From Prasinococcaceae sp. CCMP 1430 (taxonomy: Eukaryota; Prasinodermophyta; Palmophyllophyceae; Prasinococcales; Prasinococcaceae), in the NCBI GenBank assembly GCA_013416795.1, contig RQSC01001104.1, positions 1 through 44,886 of the forward strand: a stretch of DNA of 44,886 nucleotides, written 5' to 3'. The notes under the pieces are model-generated. The model worked only from the letters and a program-made list of their open reading frames with translations. It was not told where the DNA came from and did no database searches. A program made the position numbers and the translations under genes. Below are positions 28,843 through 38,194 of this stretch, piece by piece. The stretch's first letter is position 1. Every line of letters begins with the position of its first letter.

Positions 28843-29990
28843 TGAGCGACAGCGAGTATGAGAGCGATGTGGAGGAGGAGGTCGTGCAGGACCTCTCCGA
28901 CGACGTCGTCATGACCAAGTACAAGCTCGCCGCCGAGATTGCCAACAAGGTCCTCAAGCAGGTCGTGGATGGGTGCACGGCCGGCGCCAGCATCGCTGAG
29001 CTCTGCAAGGTCGGCGACGAATCAATCGTGGCCGAGACTGCGGCTGTGTACAACAAGAAGAACGACAAGGGCGAGAAGGTGGAGAAGGGCCTCGCGTTCC
29101 CGACCTGCGTGAGCGTGAACAACTGCGTTTGCCACAACTCGCCGCCCAGCAGCGACGACAGCGCGCTCGCGGAGGGCGACCTCGTCAAGGTCGACCTCGG
29201 TGTGCACGTCGACGGCTTCATCGCAGTGGTGGCACACACTGTGTGCGTGGGCGGTGCGCCCAAGAACTCCAAGGCTGCCGACGTGCTCCTCGCCGGCCAG
29301 AACGCGCTCGAGGTCGCCATGCGCCAGTGCGCCGCTGGCAAGTCCAACCAGGACGTGTCGGAGCCCATGCAGAAGGCGGCGGAGGCGTACGGCTGCAGCG
29401 TCGTGGAGGGCGTGCTCACCCATCAGATGAAGCGCTACATCATCGATGGCAACGTGGTGGTGCTCAACAAACCCTCCACCGAGTACCGCGCGGAGGAGCA
29501 GAACTTCAGCCTGCATGAGGTGTACGCTGTGGACGTGGTGGTGAGCACCGGCGAGGGTAAGCCGAAGATGCTCGATGAGAAGCAGACGCAGGTGTACAAG
29601 GCGGATATGTCCAAGAAGTACAGCCTCAAGCTCAAGGCATCGCGTGGCATCTACGCGCAGATCAAGAACCTGCCGTCGGGCGGCGCTCTGCCGTTCACTG
29701 TGCGCGACCTCGAGGCAGAGAGCGAGAGCCGCATGAAGATGGGCCTGGTCGAGTGCCTGCAGCACGAGCTCCTGCAGCCCTACCCGGTGCTGTACGAGAA
29801 GGACGGGGAGCTCGTGGCTCACTTCAAGGCCACTTGCTTGCTCGTGGGCGCGGGTGTGGACAAGGTGACGGGCATGCCGGTCGAGGGTGTCGAGTCCGAC
29901 AAGAAGATCGAGGACGAGGAGGTGCTCGCGCTGCTCGCCACCCCGCTTCGCAAGAAGAAGAAGAACAAGAAGAAGAAGGCTCAGGCGTAA
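28843..29990 (+). CDS. EBP1: EBP1/PA2G4 (proliferation-associated 2G4-like, ERBB3-binding-protein family)
   Basis: About 383 residues. EBP1 has a methionine-aminopeptidase fold without peptidase activity; it binds ribosomes and RNA and affects growth and translation. Family sequence runs along the whole length: DDVVMTKYKLAAEIANKVL, FPTCVSVNNCVCHNSP, GDLVKVDLGVHVDGFIAVVAHT, MGLVECLQHELLQPYPVLYEK, and the Lys-rich tail KKKKNKKKK. The fold's metal-ligand positions are only partly kept, as usual in EBP1. The coding exon begins after an acceptor CGACGCAG at 28842 with TG AGC GAC. If the previous exon ends in A, this restores ATG and the expected MSDSEYESD start. Alternatively the frame is open from ATG 28755, adding 29 Arg/Ala residues unlike any EBP1 N-terminus. 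The upstream exon was not located with confidence. Confidence 0.92.
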
Positions 29991-30202
29991 GGAGGTGGGC
30001 GCCTCTACCTGGCTCGCCTGTGCTGCGCGCTGCTGCTAATACTCCCGCGGCGATGCAGCGATGCTGTAATCGGACTCATCATGTCACCACAGCATGTCGG
30101 GCAGGTGGAGGCCTGCCATGGTCGTCAAGTATGTGTGCGATGTACAGAGGAAGTGGAGGGACTCGGCATGCGCCGGTGCTTAGATCACCACAGACTTCCC
30201 GC

Positions 30203-30816
30203 TCAGTCCAGCGCGTCCAAGCCCTGGCCCACCGGTCCGCAGGCGAGGATGTCTTTGATGCCTTCATTGTTGTTGCAACGCCCGGCGAGCGGAGTGTTGC
30301 CGAAGTCGTCCTTCAAGCTCGCATCGGCGCCGTACCTGCGTCAGCGTCGCGCGTCCGGCGTCAGCCACATTGAGGACAGCGCGCTCGGGCATTCGCACGC
30401 ATGTTGACGAGATTGCTGCTCGTCCCATGCTCGGGTGAATCGCAGCGTCTCCACCCCCATCTGCGCACGTACTCGAGCAACAGCCGCACCACGTCGACGT
30501 GTTCGTTGTATGCGGCGTAGTGAAGCGGACGGTACCCCCCCTCCTTGAATGCGTTCGGGTCCGCGCCCGCGTCGAGAAGTATGTTTGCAATCTCGAGTTG
30601 TCCCCACGCTGCCGCCTCGTGCAGCGCGGTGCCCTCTGACTGGCACATCTTGCCATCCACCTCGAGGAAATGCGACCACTGCGAATGCGACGTGTCAGGA
30701 TTGAGGCCGAGACGTATCTGATTGCGCACGTTGTCAATCTCGCCATTCTGGACCTTCAAGCGCGACAAGTTGGGCAGCAGGTAGGCGCGCGAATTTGGTG
30801 GCGTCAGCTTCGCCAT
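30203..30816 (-). CDS. Small ankyrin-repeat protein
   Basis: Two exons, 30473-30816 and 30203-30335, give 158 residues. The intron (GTACGT/CGCAG, phase 2) lies inside an ankyrin repeat and restores LLLEYGADASLKDDFGNTPL. The preceding repeats read EGTALHEAAAWGQLEIANILLDAGADP and GYRPLHYAAYNEHVDVVRLLLEYGAD, so about three repeats form the protein. The N-terminus has RLKVQNGEIDNVRNQIRLGLN, a degenerate first repeat. ATG 30816 was chosen because sequence before it is Arg/Pro-rich, but the frame remains open upstream with further ATGs. It is probably a protein-binding adaptor; no partner can be named. Confidence 0.75.
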
Positions 30817-31479
30817 GTCGGTCCTGCGCGGCAGAGACAGCGGCGCAGGGACCATGCTAGCTGCCGCCGTGCGGTCTCCGCGTGCCGCATCCGGCATCTG
30901 AAGCCCCCCCGCGCCCGCCCGCTCGCCTTCCCCCACGCGTACGCTGACGCGTGCGCCGCTGCGCTCCCAAGCGCGAGACGTGCGCACCATCGCGCACAAG
31001 GCGACGCCTGACACCACATCGGTCTGCAGCTCGGGCGCCATCGTGTTGCTGGCGGTGGCAGGCAGCGCCGGCGCAGCCGCTGCACCGCTGCGACGGAGCG
31101 CTGCAGCGGCGCGCGATGTGGTGCGCCGTTTCACTCGCCCCCTCCCCCCCGCGCCGGCTGGCCCCCTCCCAGCGACAGTAGTAGGAAGGGCGCGAAAGAC
31201 TCGGAGAGAGAGAGAGCGTGTGCGCGCGCTCTCTACAAAGCTGGGGCATCGATCGGGATTTTGATCCGGTGGCGAATGCGAACGGCCGCGCCGCCGACTG
31301 CTGCGGCGCCGTTTCGCGCGCGCGCGGGGGAACGCGGGGGGGGACGAACGCGCGCATGCAATTTGACCTCCGTGCTGATTCTGGCAATCTGGTATGCCGA
31401 TTGGTTACGATACATGGTGGGTTGTGTGGCCGCATGCCCTCGCTGCCCTTCGCGCAGATGGCGCCGCCTGGCACGCGGC
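30817..31479. other. Spacer between the ankyrin and CEP95-like genes
   Basis: The first ~300 bases stay open in the ankyrin-gene frame and may be its 5' UTR or an N-terminal extension. A short GA repeat occurs at 31201-31218. Positions 31360-31430 are AT-richer. No separate gene was seen. Confidence 0.35.
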
Positions 31480-33213
31480 TTACCCCTGAGAAGCGGCCTC
31501 CGCCTGCACCCGCAGCGCCTCCTCCCTGATGCGGTTGGCCATCAGCTCCACAATCGGCTCACCTACAAGTCCGACGTCATGCCCGCGCAAGTACAGCGCC
31601 TCTTCGGCCACCGCGAGCTCTGACATCAGCTCCTTCCTCTGGGCCGCCGCTCTTTCCCTCGCCTCGCGCTGTTCGATGCGCTCTCTATCGTGCGCCGCCT
31701 TCGACAGCGCCAGCCTTTGCCTGCGCTCTTCCTTCGCAGCCGCATTCATCGCGTCGCACTGCGCCCTGAGCGCCTCCTCGCGGCTGGCATCCGCGCTCAT
31801 GCTCCTTCGAAATGACTCTTCCTCGATGAGTCGCTGTGTCCTGCGCTCATCCAGCACGCGCGCCTTCTCGCGCTCCACTGCCGCCAGGAACAACTCGCGG
31901 AAGAGCACCTCCTCCTCGGCCTCGCGGCGGAGCTTGGCGCTTGCACGCTGAGACTCGACACTCTTCGCGAACTCACCAGCGGCAATTCTCGCCCGCTTAG
32001 CTTCGTGTCGCCGCAGCATCGCGGCTGCCTTCTCCCGCCGCCTTTCGATGGCCTCATCCGCGCGGCGCTGTGCTTGGCGCGAGCGGGCCCACATGTCCAT
32101 CTTCGCTGCTGCGCGTTGCTCCGCGGTCGGCTCTCTTCGCCCTGCTGAGCTTGCCGTGGTCAGCCGGGCCATCGACAGCACACGCCCGAGCCTGTCAGCA
32201 AGAGGCATGGACAGGTCCGAAAAGCCTCCCTCGACCACCGCAGCTGCACGTGCACGCATGGCGGCGGGCGGCGTCGGTGTTCTCTGAGCCGCTGACATGG
32301 GCGGCGGCGCGCGAGCAGGCCTTGCGCTCGAGGGCCGCTGCTTGCGCGCCGACTGAGGACGCCTCCTCAGGCGCATCTCGTTGGCGTAGGGCTCTTTGAG
32401 CAGCTTGGCCTCCCTGACGAATTTTTTTTCCGATCGTTCCTGCACTGACGGCGACATGGCACGCAGCGGCCGCAGCGAGGTCCTCTTGGGCGCGTCCAGA
32501 GGCGGCACCGCCGCTGCCTTCTTCTGCGTTGCCTTCCGCCTCGGCTTGGCCGGCAACAAAGACGTTGGGAGGTAAATGCGCGACGCCTCCTTCTGCGTGG
32601 TCGCGGCCGCGGAGTTAGGGGCCTTTCTTGCTGCCTTTTTGGCCTTTCGCGTCTTGCGCCGCACTTCCTTCTTCGCTGCCCTGGCGATCTTCTCTATGGC
32701 CTCCACATCGGTGCTGCCGTCGGGCAACAAAGCAACGCTGCTTGAGCTCACGCCCCCTGCCGCGCTGCGCTCCGCCGCGCGCCGCGAGCTGTGGTCGCCC
32801 GGCAGCGGGCTCGCCCGGTACCTCGCCAGCGCCGCCAGAATCTCGACAAGGTCGCGCACGTCCCTTTGCGCGCCCTGCACGATGCGCTCGGGGGAGATGT
32901 GTGACAGGTCTGCTTGCAGCACTTGCTCACTCAGGTGGCGCACGACCATGCGGAGCGTCTCGACGCGCTCCGCGGGCGTTGCCGGGGCCCGCGTCGCGAC
33001 CGGAAGGCGCACCCCAAGGATGGCCTCGGCAGCGGCGAGGAAGATGTTTGTCGAGGCGCACACCGCACGCACGTCCGCCGCCGTCTGCACCGTCGACGAG
33101 AGGCCCGCCGCCGCGAGCATGCAGTTCGCCAGCCCCACGATCTCCGGGTCGTCGCGTGCCGTCGCCGTCTGCGCCGCGGCGGCCGCCTCGGCCGCGGCCT
33201 CCACGGAGCTCAT
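31480..33213 (-). CDS. CEP95-like centrosomal/basal-body coiled-coil protein
   Basis: Intronless, 577 residues from ATG 33213. The N-terminal domain (residues ~20-130) is helical and calponin-homology-like: ANCMLAAAGLSST, FLAAAEAILGVRLP, LQADLSHISPERIVQGAQ, VRDLVEILAALARY. This order of motifs resembles the N-terminus of CEP95 (CCDC45) and related centrosomal proteins. A basic, low-complexity middle follows (KKEVRRKTRKAKKAARK, Arg/Pro/Ser-rich), then a long Arg/Glu/Ala coiled coil (~395-577). The basic-plus-coiled architecture suits a microtubule or centrosome protein. Assignment rests on the N-terminal domain only; other NN-CH-type ciliary proteins are possible. Confidence 0.5.
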   Translation of the reverse strand: MSSVEAAAEAAAAAQTATARDDPEIVGLANCMLAAAGLSSTVQTAADVRAVCASTNIFLAAAEAILGVRLPVATRAPATPAERVETLRMVVRHLSEQVLQADLSHISPERIVQGAQRDVRDLVEILAALARYRASPLPGDHSSRRAAERSAAGGVSSSSVALLPDGSTDVEAIEKIARAAKKEVRRKTRKAKKAARKAPNSAAATTQKEASRIYLPTSLLPAKPRRKATQKKAAAVPPLDAPKRTSLRPLRAMSPSVQERSEKKFVREAKLLKEPYANEMRLRRRPQSARKQRPSSARPARAPPPMSAAQRTPTPPAAMRARAAAVVEGGFSDLSMPLADRLGRVLSMARLTTASSAGRREPTAEQRAAAKMDMWARSRQAQRRADEAIERRREKAAAMLRRHEAKRARIAAGEFAKSVESQRASAKLRREAEEEVLFRELFLAAVEREKARVLDERRTQRLIEEESFRRSMSADASREEALRAQCDAMNAAAKEERRQRLALSKAAHDRERIEQREARERAAAQRKELMSELAVAEEALYLRGHDVGLVGEPIVELMANRIREEALRVQAEAASQG

Positions 33214-33829
33214 GGCGGCTCCCGCCCGCAGCTCTGCTCTGGGTCCTTCGCGTCCGCTCCAAATCCCTCCCGCCACCCGCGGCGCTCGCCGTGTGGCGCA
33301 GGTGTGGCAGTGCGTCCCCCCACACCCAGCCACCCACCCGCTCACCCACCACCACCCTCACCCGCGCCGCGCAGGCTGTCTCGCGTCTCCCCCCCCCCCC
33401 CCAAAAAAAAACCAACAACACGCACCCCACCCCACCCCAAAAAAAAACCAACAACGAAAACCACGGTTTGATCCCATTTCGTTGTCGACTTCCGCCGTTT
33501 GCGCCGCGGCCCGGCGCCCCGCCGCACCTACAGATTACCTTCGATATGCCCGGAGCGGGGGGGGGCTTGCGGAAACGCGCGGCGTCCGAAAGCGTTCTCC
33601 GCGAATTCGGCGCGCGCCGACGGGGACGGCAAAGGGCCAAGAGGCGCGCGCGCGGGACGCGCAGGCGCGCGACCGAGGCGGCGTCGCCCGTTTTTCCCCT
33701 CTTTTTTTTGGGTGTGTGCGGCGACGAATCCGAATCGTCGGAAGGCGCCTCGGCCGAAAATTGGAACCGCGTCCTGGCGCGGCGACCGCCCCGCCGGCCG
33801 GCGGGCGCGCGGGTGCGTTTCGAGGTGCA
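33214..33829. promoter_or_regulatory. Divergent promoter between CEP95-like and exportin genes
   Basis: The spacer holds a C run then A run (33391-33411) and a second A run (33440-33448), each followed by CCAACAAC, i.e. a direct repeat of AAAAAAACCAACAAC. It also has a GAATTCGGCGCGCGCC copy at 33603-33618 and TTGGAACCG at 33761, the same core as the 11-base array at 18134. Small in-frame exons of the exportin could lie between 33546 and 33829, but none was convincing. Confidence 0.4.
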
Positions 33830-36800
33830 ATGCCCACGGGAGAGTTATGGGGCGAAGGGGCGCGCGGTGCGCGGCGTGGAGTGGGGGGGGAGAGGTGGCG
33901 TGGACTGTGCCGAGGCAAACAGCCGTGCGCCGGCAGACCCCGGTGTAACCAGGTCCATCGCGGCAAGATCTGTGAGGGCGTGCCCGCAGCACGCGCGCTC
34001 GCGACGGCCGCCGCGGCTGGCCAGGGGGTCGATGGGGAGGTGGAGCCTGAGGTCAGATTCTTGGCCTTGCGCGTGCTCGAAGAAGTCGCGGAGGCGCCCT
34101 GGGAGTGGGCGCAGCTCGATGGCAAGCAACGCGCTGAGCTCAACGCCGCGGCGGGGGCGGCGCTCTCGGCGGGCGCGGATGCGGCAGCCTGCGCCACGGG
34201 GCCGGCGCGCTTTGCCCAGGGCGCCGCCGCGGCAAAAGCTGCGCAGGTCGTAGTAGCAGCAGCGGCCGCCGACGGCTCCCACGCGCTCGTGCCGCTCGCA
34301 GCGCAGGCGCACGACGCGCTCGCCGCTGCGCGCTCGGATGGCCAACCCGGGCGCGCATTCGCAGGCTTTCTGCTTGCCCGCGCGCTTGGGGAGGTTACTT
34401 GCGGCCCTCGCGGCTTCAGGGGAGCGCTGGCAGCGGAACAGGTCAGATTGCGGGAGGCGTCAGTGCAGCAGATGCCGCAGCTGCAGGCCGCTGCTTTCGG
34501 GGCGCTTGATGCGTGCCTGGCACACGCGGCGGGCGGAGGCGGCAGTGCAGGCGATTGGGTGGCAACGGCAGCAGCAGGCGCGCGGTGCGTGTCGTCGCTC
34601 CTCGGCACGTGCGGTGTGCAATGCCAGATTGGAGATACAGAGGCTAAGATTGTGTGCACCGCCGCCGCGGGGCACAGCGGTGACCTGGCCGAGGCCGGCA
34701 ACGAAGCCGTCATCAGCATGCTTGCTGTGGATCGCATCCCGCGCGCGTTCGACGGCGCTCTGGGCGTCGTGGCGCAATACCTGGTTGCTGCTTGTGAGCA
34801 CGGCTCATCTTTGGTCGTGGGTGGTACCTTCCGCGTACTTTGTTCCGCTCACCTGAGTGGACTGCATCGCACGGGCGCGCTGGTGCCCATGACTGATGCG
34901 GTCATCGCGTTGCTGGGGCGTCTCGCCGCGCGGGGCCAGGCGGACGATTTTGCCACAGTTTGTGGGTCGTTCGATCCACTGCTCGAGACGCTTGCTGGGG
35001 CCATCGAGGATGGGGTTGAAGATAAGGCGCTCGTCGGCGCGTGCTCTCGGTCGCTCGCGCAGCTCACGTCCGCGCTCGCCGCCTCCTGTGTGCGAGGCGT
35101 GAATGGCGACGCGCTGCTCGAGGCTCTTCAGCCGATTGGACTCCCGGAGTCAAGCCCCATCGTGTGGGACCAGGAGGGCTGCCTGGAACTCGATGACAGC
35201 GCAGAGGTCGAGCTGTTCAACGCCGACTCTGACGATATTGAGGACCGTACTGCGCTGGTGGACATGTGCACATCGCGCATCGAAGCTGCCTGCGCTGCCG
35301 ACGTGTCGCCAGGGGCCGATGCCGCTGCGGCGGCGATGAATGCAGGGCTGGACGCGCTTGCTCGCAGTAGCGCGTTCGCTGAGACGGACGATCGGCGGCA
35401 CGAGAGTGTGCTTGCAGGCGCAAGGATCTTGTCCGCTGCTGCATCACGGGCTGTGCGGATACCTGGAGGGCTTGCGCCCTCGGCGGACGCATGTACCCCT
35501 GCGCGAGCTCTGGCAGCGCTCCTGCCAGCCCTCACCACAGATAGCGCCATGCGCTCGGATGCGTCGGCGATGGCGACGGCCGCGACTGCGAACGCCATTG
35601 CCGCGCTTGCGAGCGAGTGGCTACCGTCGTGGATGCGAGCTGTTCAGGAGGCAAATTGCGCGACTGCAGCCAGCGCCGCGGATGCGCCGCTGGCGACCGT
35701 GCGCGCGCTCGCGGCATTGCTGGCTCCGACCGACGACCTCCCACCGTGCGCGGAAGAGCGCATGGAGCACGTCCAGGTTGCTGCAGCGACTGCTCTCGAT
35801 CGCGCGCTTCAGGCATGCCGGCGGCCGGCGCTTCTGCCTGCTGCGCTGGAGGCCATCTCGCCATGCATCGTGGGTGCAAGGCAGTTGCGGGTCGAGGCGC
35901 ACACCTTGCTATTCATGGCGGTCGCATCGTCGCTGATGGCAGGCGGCAACAATGCCGGCTTGGCCTCGGGTTCGAACGCCGCAGATGCGGACGCCTGGTG
36001 CGAGGGGCAGTTCAGCGCGCTCATGGGTACTGTGCTGAATCCTGTGCAGGGCTTGCTCGACAGTAGCGTCGATCCCTCGGCGTTCTACGCGCAGGGCGCA
36101 CCTGAGGCGCTGGGTCGGGCAGTGTCGGTCATGCACGCGGTCGTGCTGTGTGCATCGACGGCTCCCAAAGCCAAGGCTGCGCGCGCAATGGTCTGGCGGC
36201 ATGGATGCGCGACGCTGCTCTCTGCGGCATTGCGCGGCCGCGCGGCATTTGCCGCTGCGGTGGCCGCATCGGCCACGCTGCCCGACTCGGCGGTTGCCGC
36301 GGAGGAGGGCGTCTTGCGGCTCGCTGGGGCGTGCATCGACACCATGCGCGGCGAGGCCGGAAGCCAGTATCTGAGGCAGGAGCTCGGCGCACTGCTTGAG
36401 CAGCTTCGGGCCGTCCCGCCCACGTTTGGTGGGATCGGCGGCGGTGCTGGCGCTGGGGGCGCGCTGTCGTTGCTTGCGCGGGCAGTGCGCTCGCCGGAGC
36501 GCTCTCTGGACGAACTTGTGCCGCCGCTGCTGGACGCCTGCCTGTCGACTGCGCGCGCCGCTCTCTCGGTCGCCATGAGCTCCTCCGGCAACTTGTCCGC
36601 TGCTGCTGGGGCGCAGCTGCACCTGTACCGCCTGCCGCTCGATGTGCTGCGCTACCGCTGGCGGTACTTTGCTGGCTCGTCCTCCGCCGCGATGGCTGCT
36701 GCCCTTGCTGCGAGGCAAACCGGCGCAGTCGTGTCACAGACGGCTGGCGGGGGCGGCGCGCCTCGTGGCGAGCTCGCTGCACAGATTCTCTCGCACGCCC

Positions 36801-37273
36801 TCAGCGCCTTCGCGCCGGCAAGCGCCCAAGGCAACGCGCGCCCGCCCCCCGACGTCCTCCGCGCCGTGCTTGATGCGGCGCGCATGCTCAACAAGCAGCG
36901 GCGACTGTACTCGTCGGCAATTTTCAGCCCCACGCGCGAGGCATTCGTGACAACGCTCATGGACATCCAGCTGGATGACACGCACAGGCCGCTTCACGAC
37001 GCCGCCCTGGCCGAGCTGTACGCCATGGCCGCGGTCGACATGCGCGGGTTCCTCGGCGCCTTCCTACCGCAGTACCTCGGGAAGTTATCTGCCGCCTCGG
37101 GCGTGGACACGGCGTCGTTCGCGACCTCCTTCGCGTCTGTGGGCGAGAGCTGCGGCGCCCCGGCCTTCGGCATGGCTTCGGAGGCCCTGGCGACCGACGC
37201 GCGGCTGCACGCCCGCCGCGCGGAGGCGACGAAGGCGCCCGCGCTCTGGGCTCAGGCGATCGCGGCGCTCTGA
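33830..37273 (+). CDS. Exportin-6-like karyopherin-beta (5' end uncertain)
   Basis: About 1147 residues from ATG 33830, with no introns seen. Exportins are HEAT-repeat carriers that move cargo out of the nucleus with RanGTP; exportin-6 carries actin-profilin in animals. Helical repeats run throughout. VRFLALRVLEEVAEAPWEWAQL corresponds to the second helix pair of the importin-beta-like N-terminus, and the C-terminus LHDAALAELYAMAAVDMRGFLGAFLPQYL resembles the exportin-6 C-terminal signature. The first ~55 residues from ATG 33830 do not look like the expected first HEAT helices, and that ATG overlaps the CCCACGGGAGAG motif. The true first exon may therefore differ, and the CDS could start through an acceptor at GCCCGCAG (33989). 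The open frame also extends far upstream as a shadow of the CEP95-like gene. Confidence 0.6.
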   Translation: MPTGELWGEGARGARRGVGGERWRGLCRGKQPCAGRPRCNQVHRGKICEGVPAARALATAAAAGQGVDGEVEPEVRFLALRVLEEVAEAPWEWAQLDGKQRAELNAAAGAALSAGADAAACATGPARFAQGAAAAKAAQVVVAAAAADGSHALVPLAAQAHDALAAARSDGQPGRAFAGFLLARALGEVTCGPRGFRGALAAEQVRLREASVQQMPQLQAAAFGALDACLAHAAGGGGSAGDWVATAAAGARCVSSLLGTCGVQCQIGDTEAKIVCTAAAGHSGDLAEAGNEAVISMLAVDRIPRAFDGALGVVAQYLVAACEHGSSLVVGGTFRVLCSAHLSGLHRTGALVPMTDAVIALLGRLAARGQADDFATVCGSFDPLLETLAGAIEDGVEDKALVGACSRSLAQLTSALAASCVRGVNGDALLEALQPIGLPESSPIVWDQEGCLELDDSAEVELFNADSDDIEDRTALVDMCTSRIEAACAADVSPGADAAAAAMNAGLDALARSSAFAETDDRRHESVLAGARILSAAASRAVRIPGGLAPSADACTPARALAALLPALTTDSAMRSDASAMATAATANAIAALASEWLPSWMRAVQEANCATAASAADAPLATVRALAALLAPTDDLPPCAEERMEHVQVAAATALDRALQACRRPALLPAALEAISPCIVGARQLRVEAHTLLFMAVASSLMAGGNNAGLASGSNAADADAWCEGQFSALMGTVLNPVQGLLDSSVDPSAFYAQGAPEALGRAVSVMHAVVLCASTAPKAKAARAMVWRHGCATLLSAALRGRAAFAAAVAASATLPDSAVAAEEGVLRLAGACIDTMRGEAGSQYLRQELGALLEQLRAVPPTFGGIGGGAGAGGALSLLARAVRSPERSLDELVPPLLDACLSTARAALSVAMSSSGNLSAAAGAQLHLYRLPLDVLRYRWRYFAGSSSAAMAAALAARQTGAVVSQTAGGGGAPRGELAAQILSHALSAFAPASAQGNARPPPDVLRAVLDAARMLNKQRRLYSSAIFSPTREAFVTTLMDIQLDDTHRPLHDAALAELYAMAAVDMRGFLGAFLPQYLGKLSAASGVDTASFATSFASVGESCGAPAFGMASEALATDARLHARRAEATKAPALWAQAIAAL
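33833..33844 (+). promoter_or_regulatory. Copy 4 of shared motif CCCACGGGAGAG
   Basis: An exact 12-base copy, overlapping the first in-frame ATG of the exportin gene. If the motif is a promoter element, translation must start further downstream. Confidence 0.35.
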
Positions 37274-38194
37274 CGACGATGGCGTGCGCACGCGCGTCGC
37301 GTCGCATCGCGTCGCATCGCATCGCGTCGCATCGGGTGGCGCGGCACCGCCCGTAGCCCGCCACGGCTCGCGCTCGCTCTGGTGCTCGCGCTCGCGCTCG
37401 GGCTGGGTTGTGAACCCTCTCACATTTCCCTAAAAAATCTAATACTGAGCGTCCTACCCTAACCCCGTCCGCTCGACCGCCGCGCCGCCGCCCTCTCGCC
37501 GCCCTCGCCGCCGCCGCACCGCCTTCCCTGACCTCCCCACACCCCACACCCTCCACCTCCTCCCACCCACCCACCCACCTCCCTCAACCTCCTTCACCCC
37601 CCACCCCACCCCCACCACTGTCCCCCCCGTCCCAGCCAGACCCAGACCCCCCCCGGGTGTCGGCCGCCGCGGCGACGCCCGCCCCGCAGCTTCTGCCGGC
37701 CGGTCGCGGAAGGATAAGAATGCGAATGAAATGAGCCTCTTCCTTTTCCGCCATCAGCCGGGATCTCGCCCGCGCCGGCGGCAGATTCCGGATCGCGCGC
37801 AGCCGCCGCAGCGGCTGCGCTGCGGGCCCACACATCTCCTCCGAATCCATCCGCTCCCTTTTACCCCCGCCGGGTCGGGTGGGACAACCCCGGTATGGCG
37901 CGGACGATTAGGGGTGGAGTGGGAGGCGTGTCGGCTGGGTATTGATGGCAAGACACGGTGTGTGAGGGGGCGAACCCGGGGACGCGGGGTGGGGGGTGGG
38001 GGGGGGTCGATACATGCGCGCGCATGCGCGCAGCAGCCGGCAGGGTCTGGGTCTGCCGCGCGCGCGCGCGCGTGCGCGCGCGCGTGCGCGTGCGTGGCGT
38101 CGTGCGCCATTGGGGGCCATAGTGCGAGGGCGGCGCGGGTGCGCGCCCTTCCCCATCCCAACCCCAACCTCCGTCCGCGCGGCGGTGCGGAGCC
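37274..38194. other. Spacer with simple repeats upstream of the TIC100-like gene
   Basis: Positions 37294-37335 are a CGTCGCATCG-type tandem repeat. GAACCCTC, CCCTAAAA and CCTACCCTAACCCC (37411-37465) are telomere-like. Positions 37480-37660 are almost pure pyrimidine with CCACC repeats. An AT-richer patch spans 37707-37740. Positions 38020-38095 are a CG/GCGTGCGC tract. No gene was seen. Confidence 0.45.

Noticed and set aside
32576-33829. Long plus-strand open frame forming the N-terminal third of a 1565-residue ORF
   Set aside because: It is the antisense shadow of the CEP95-like gene, and then GC-rich spacer. Only the part after ~33990 has exportin character.
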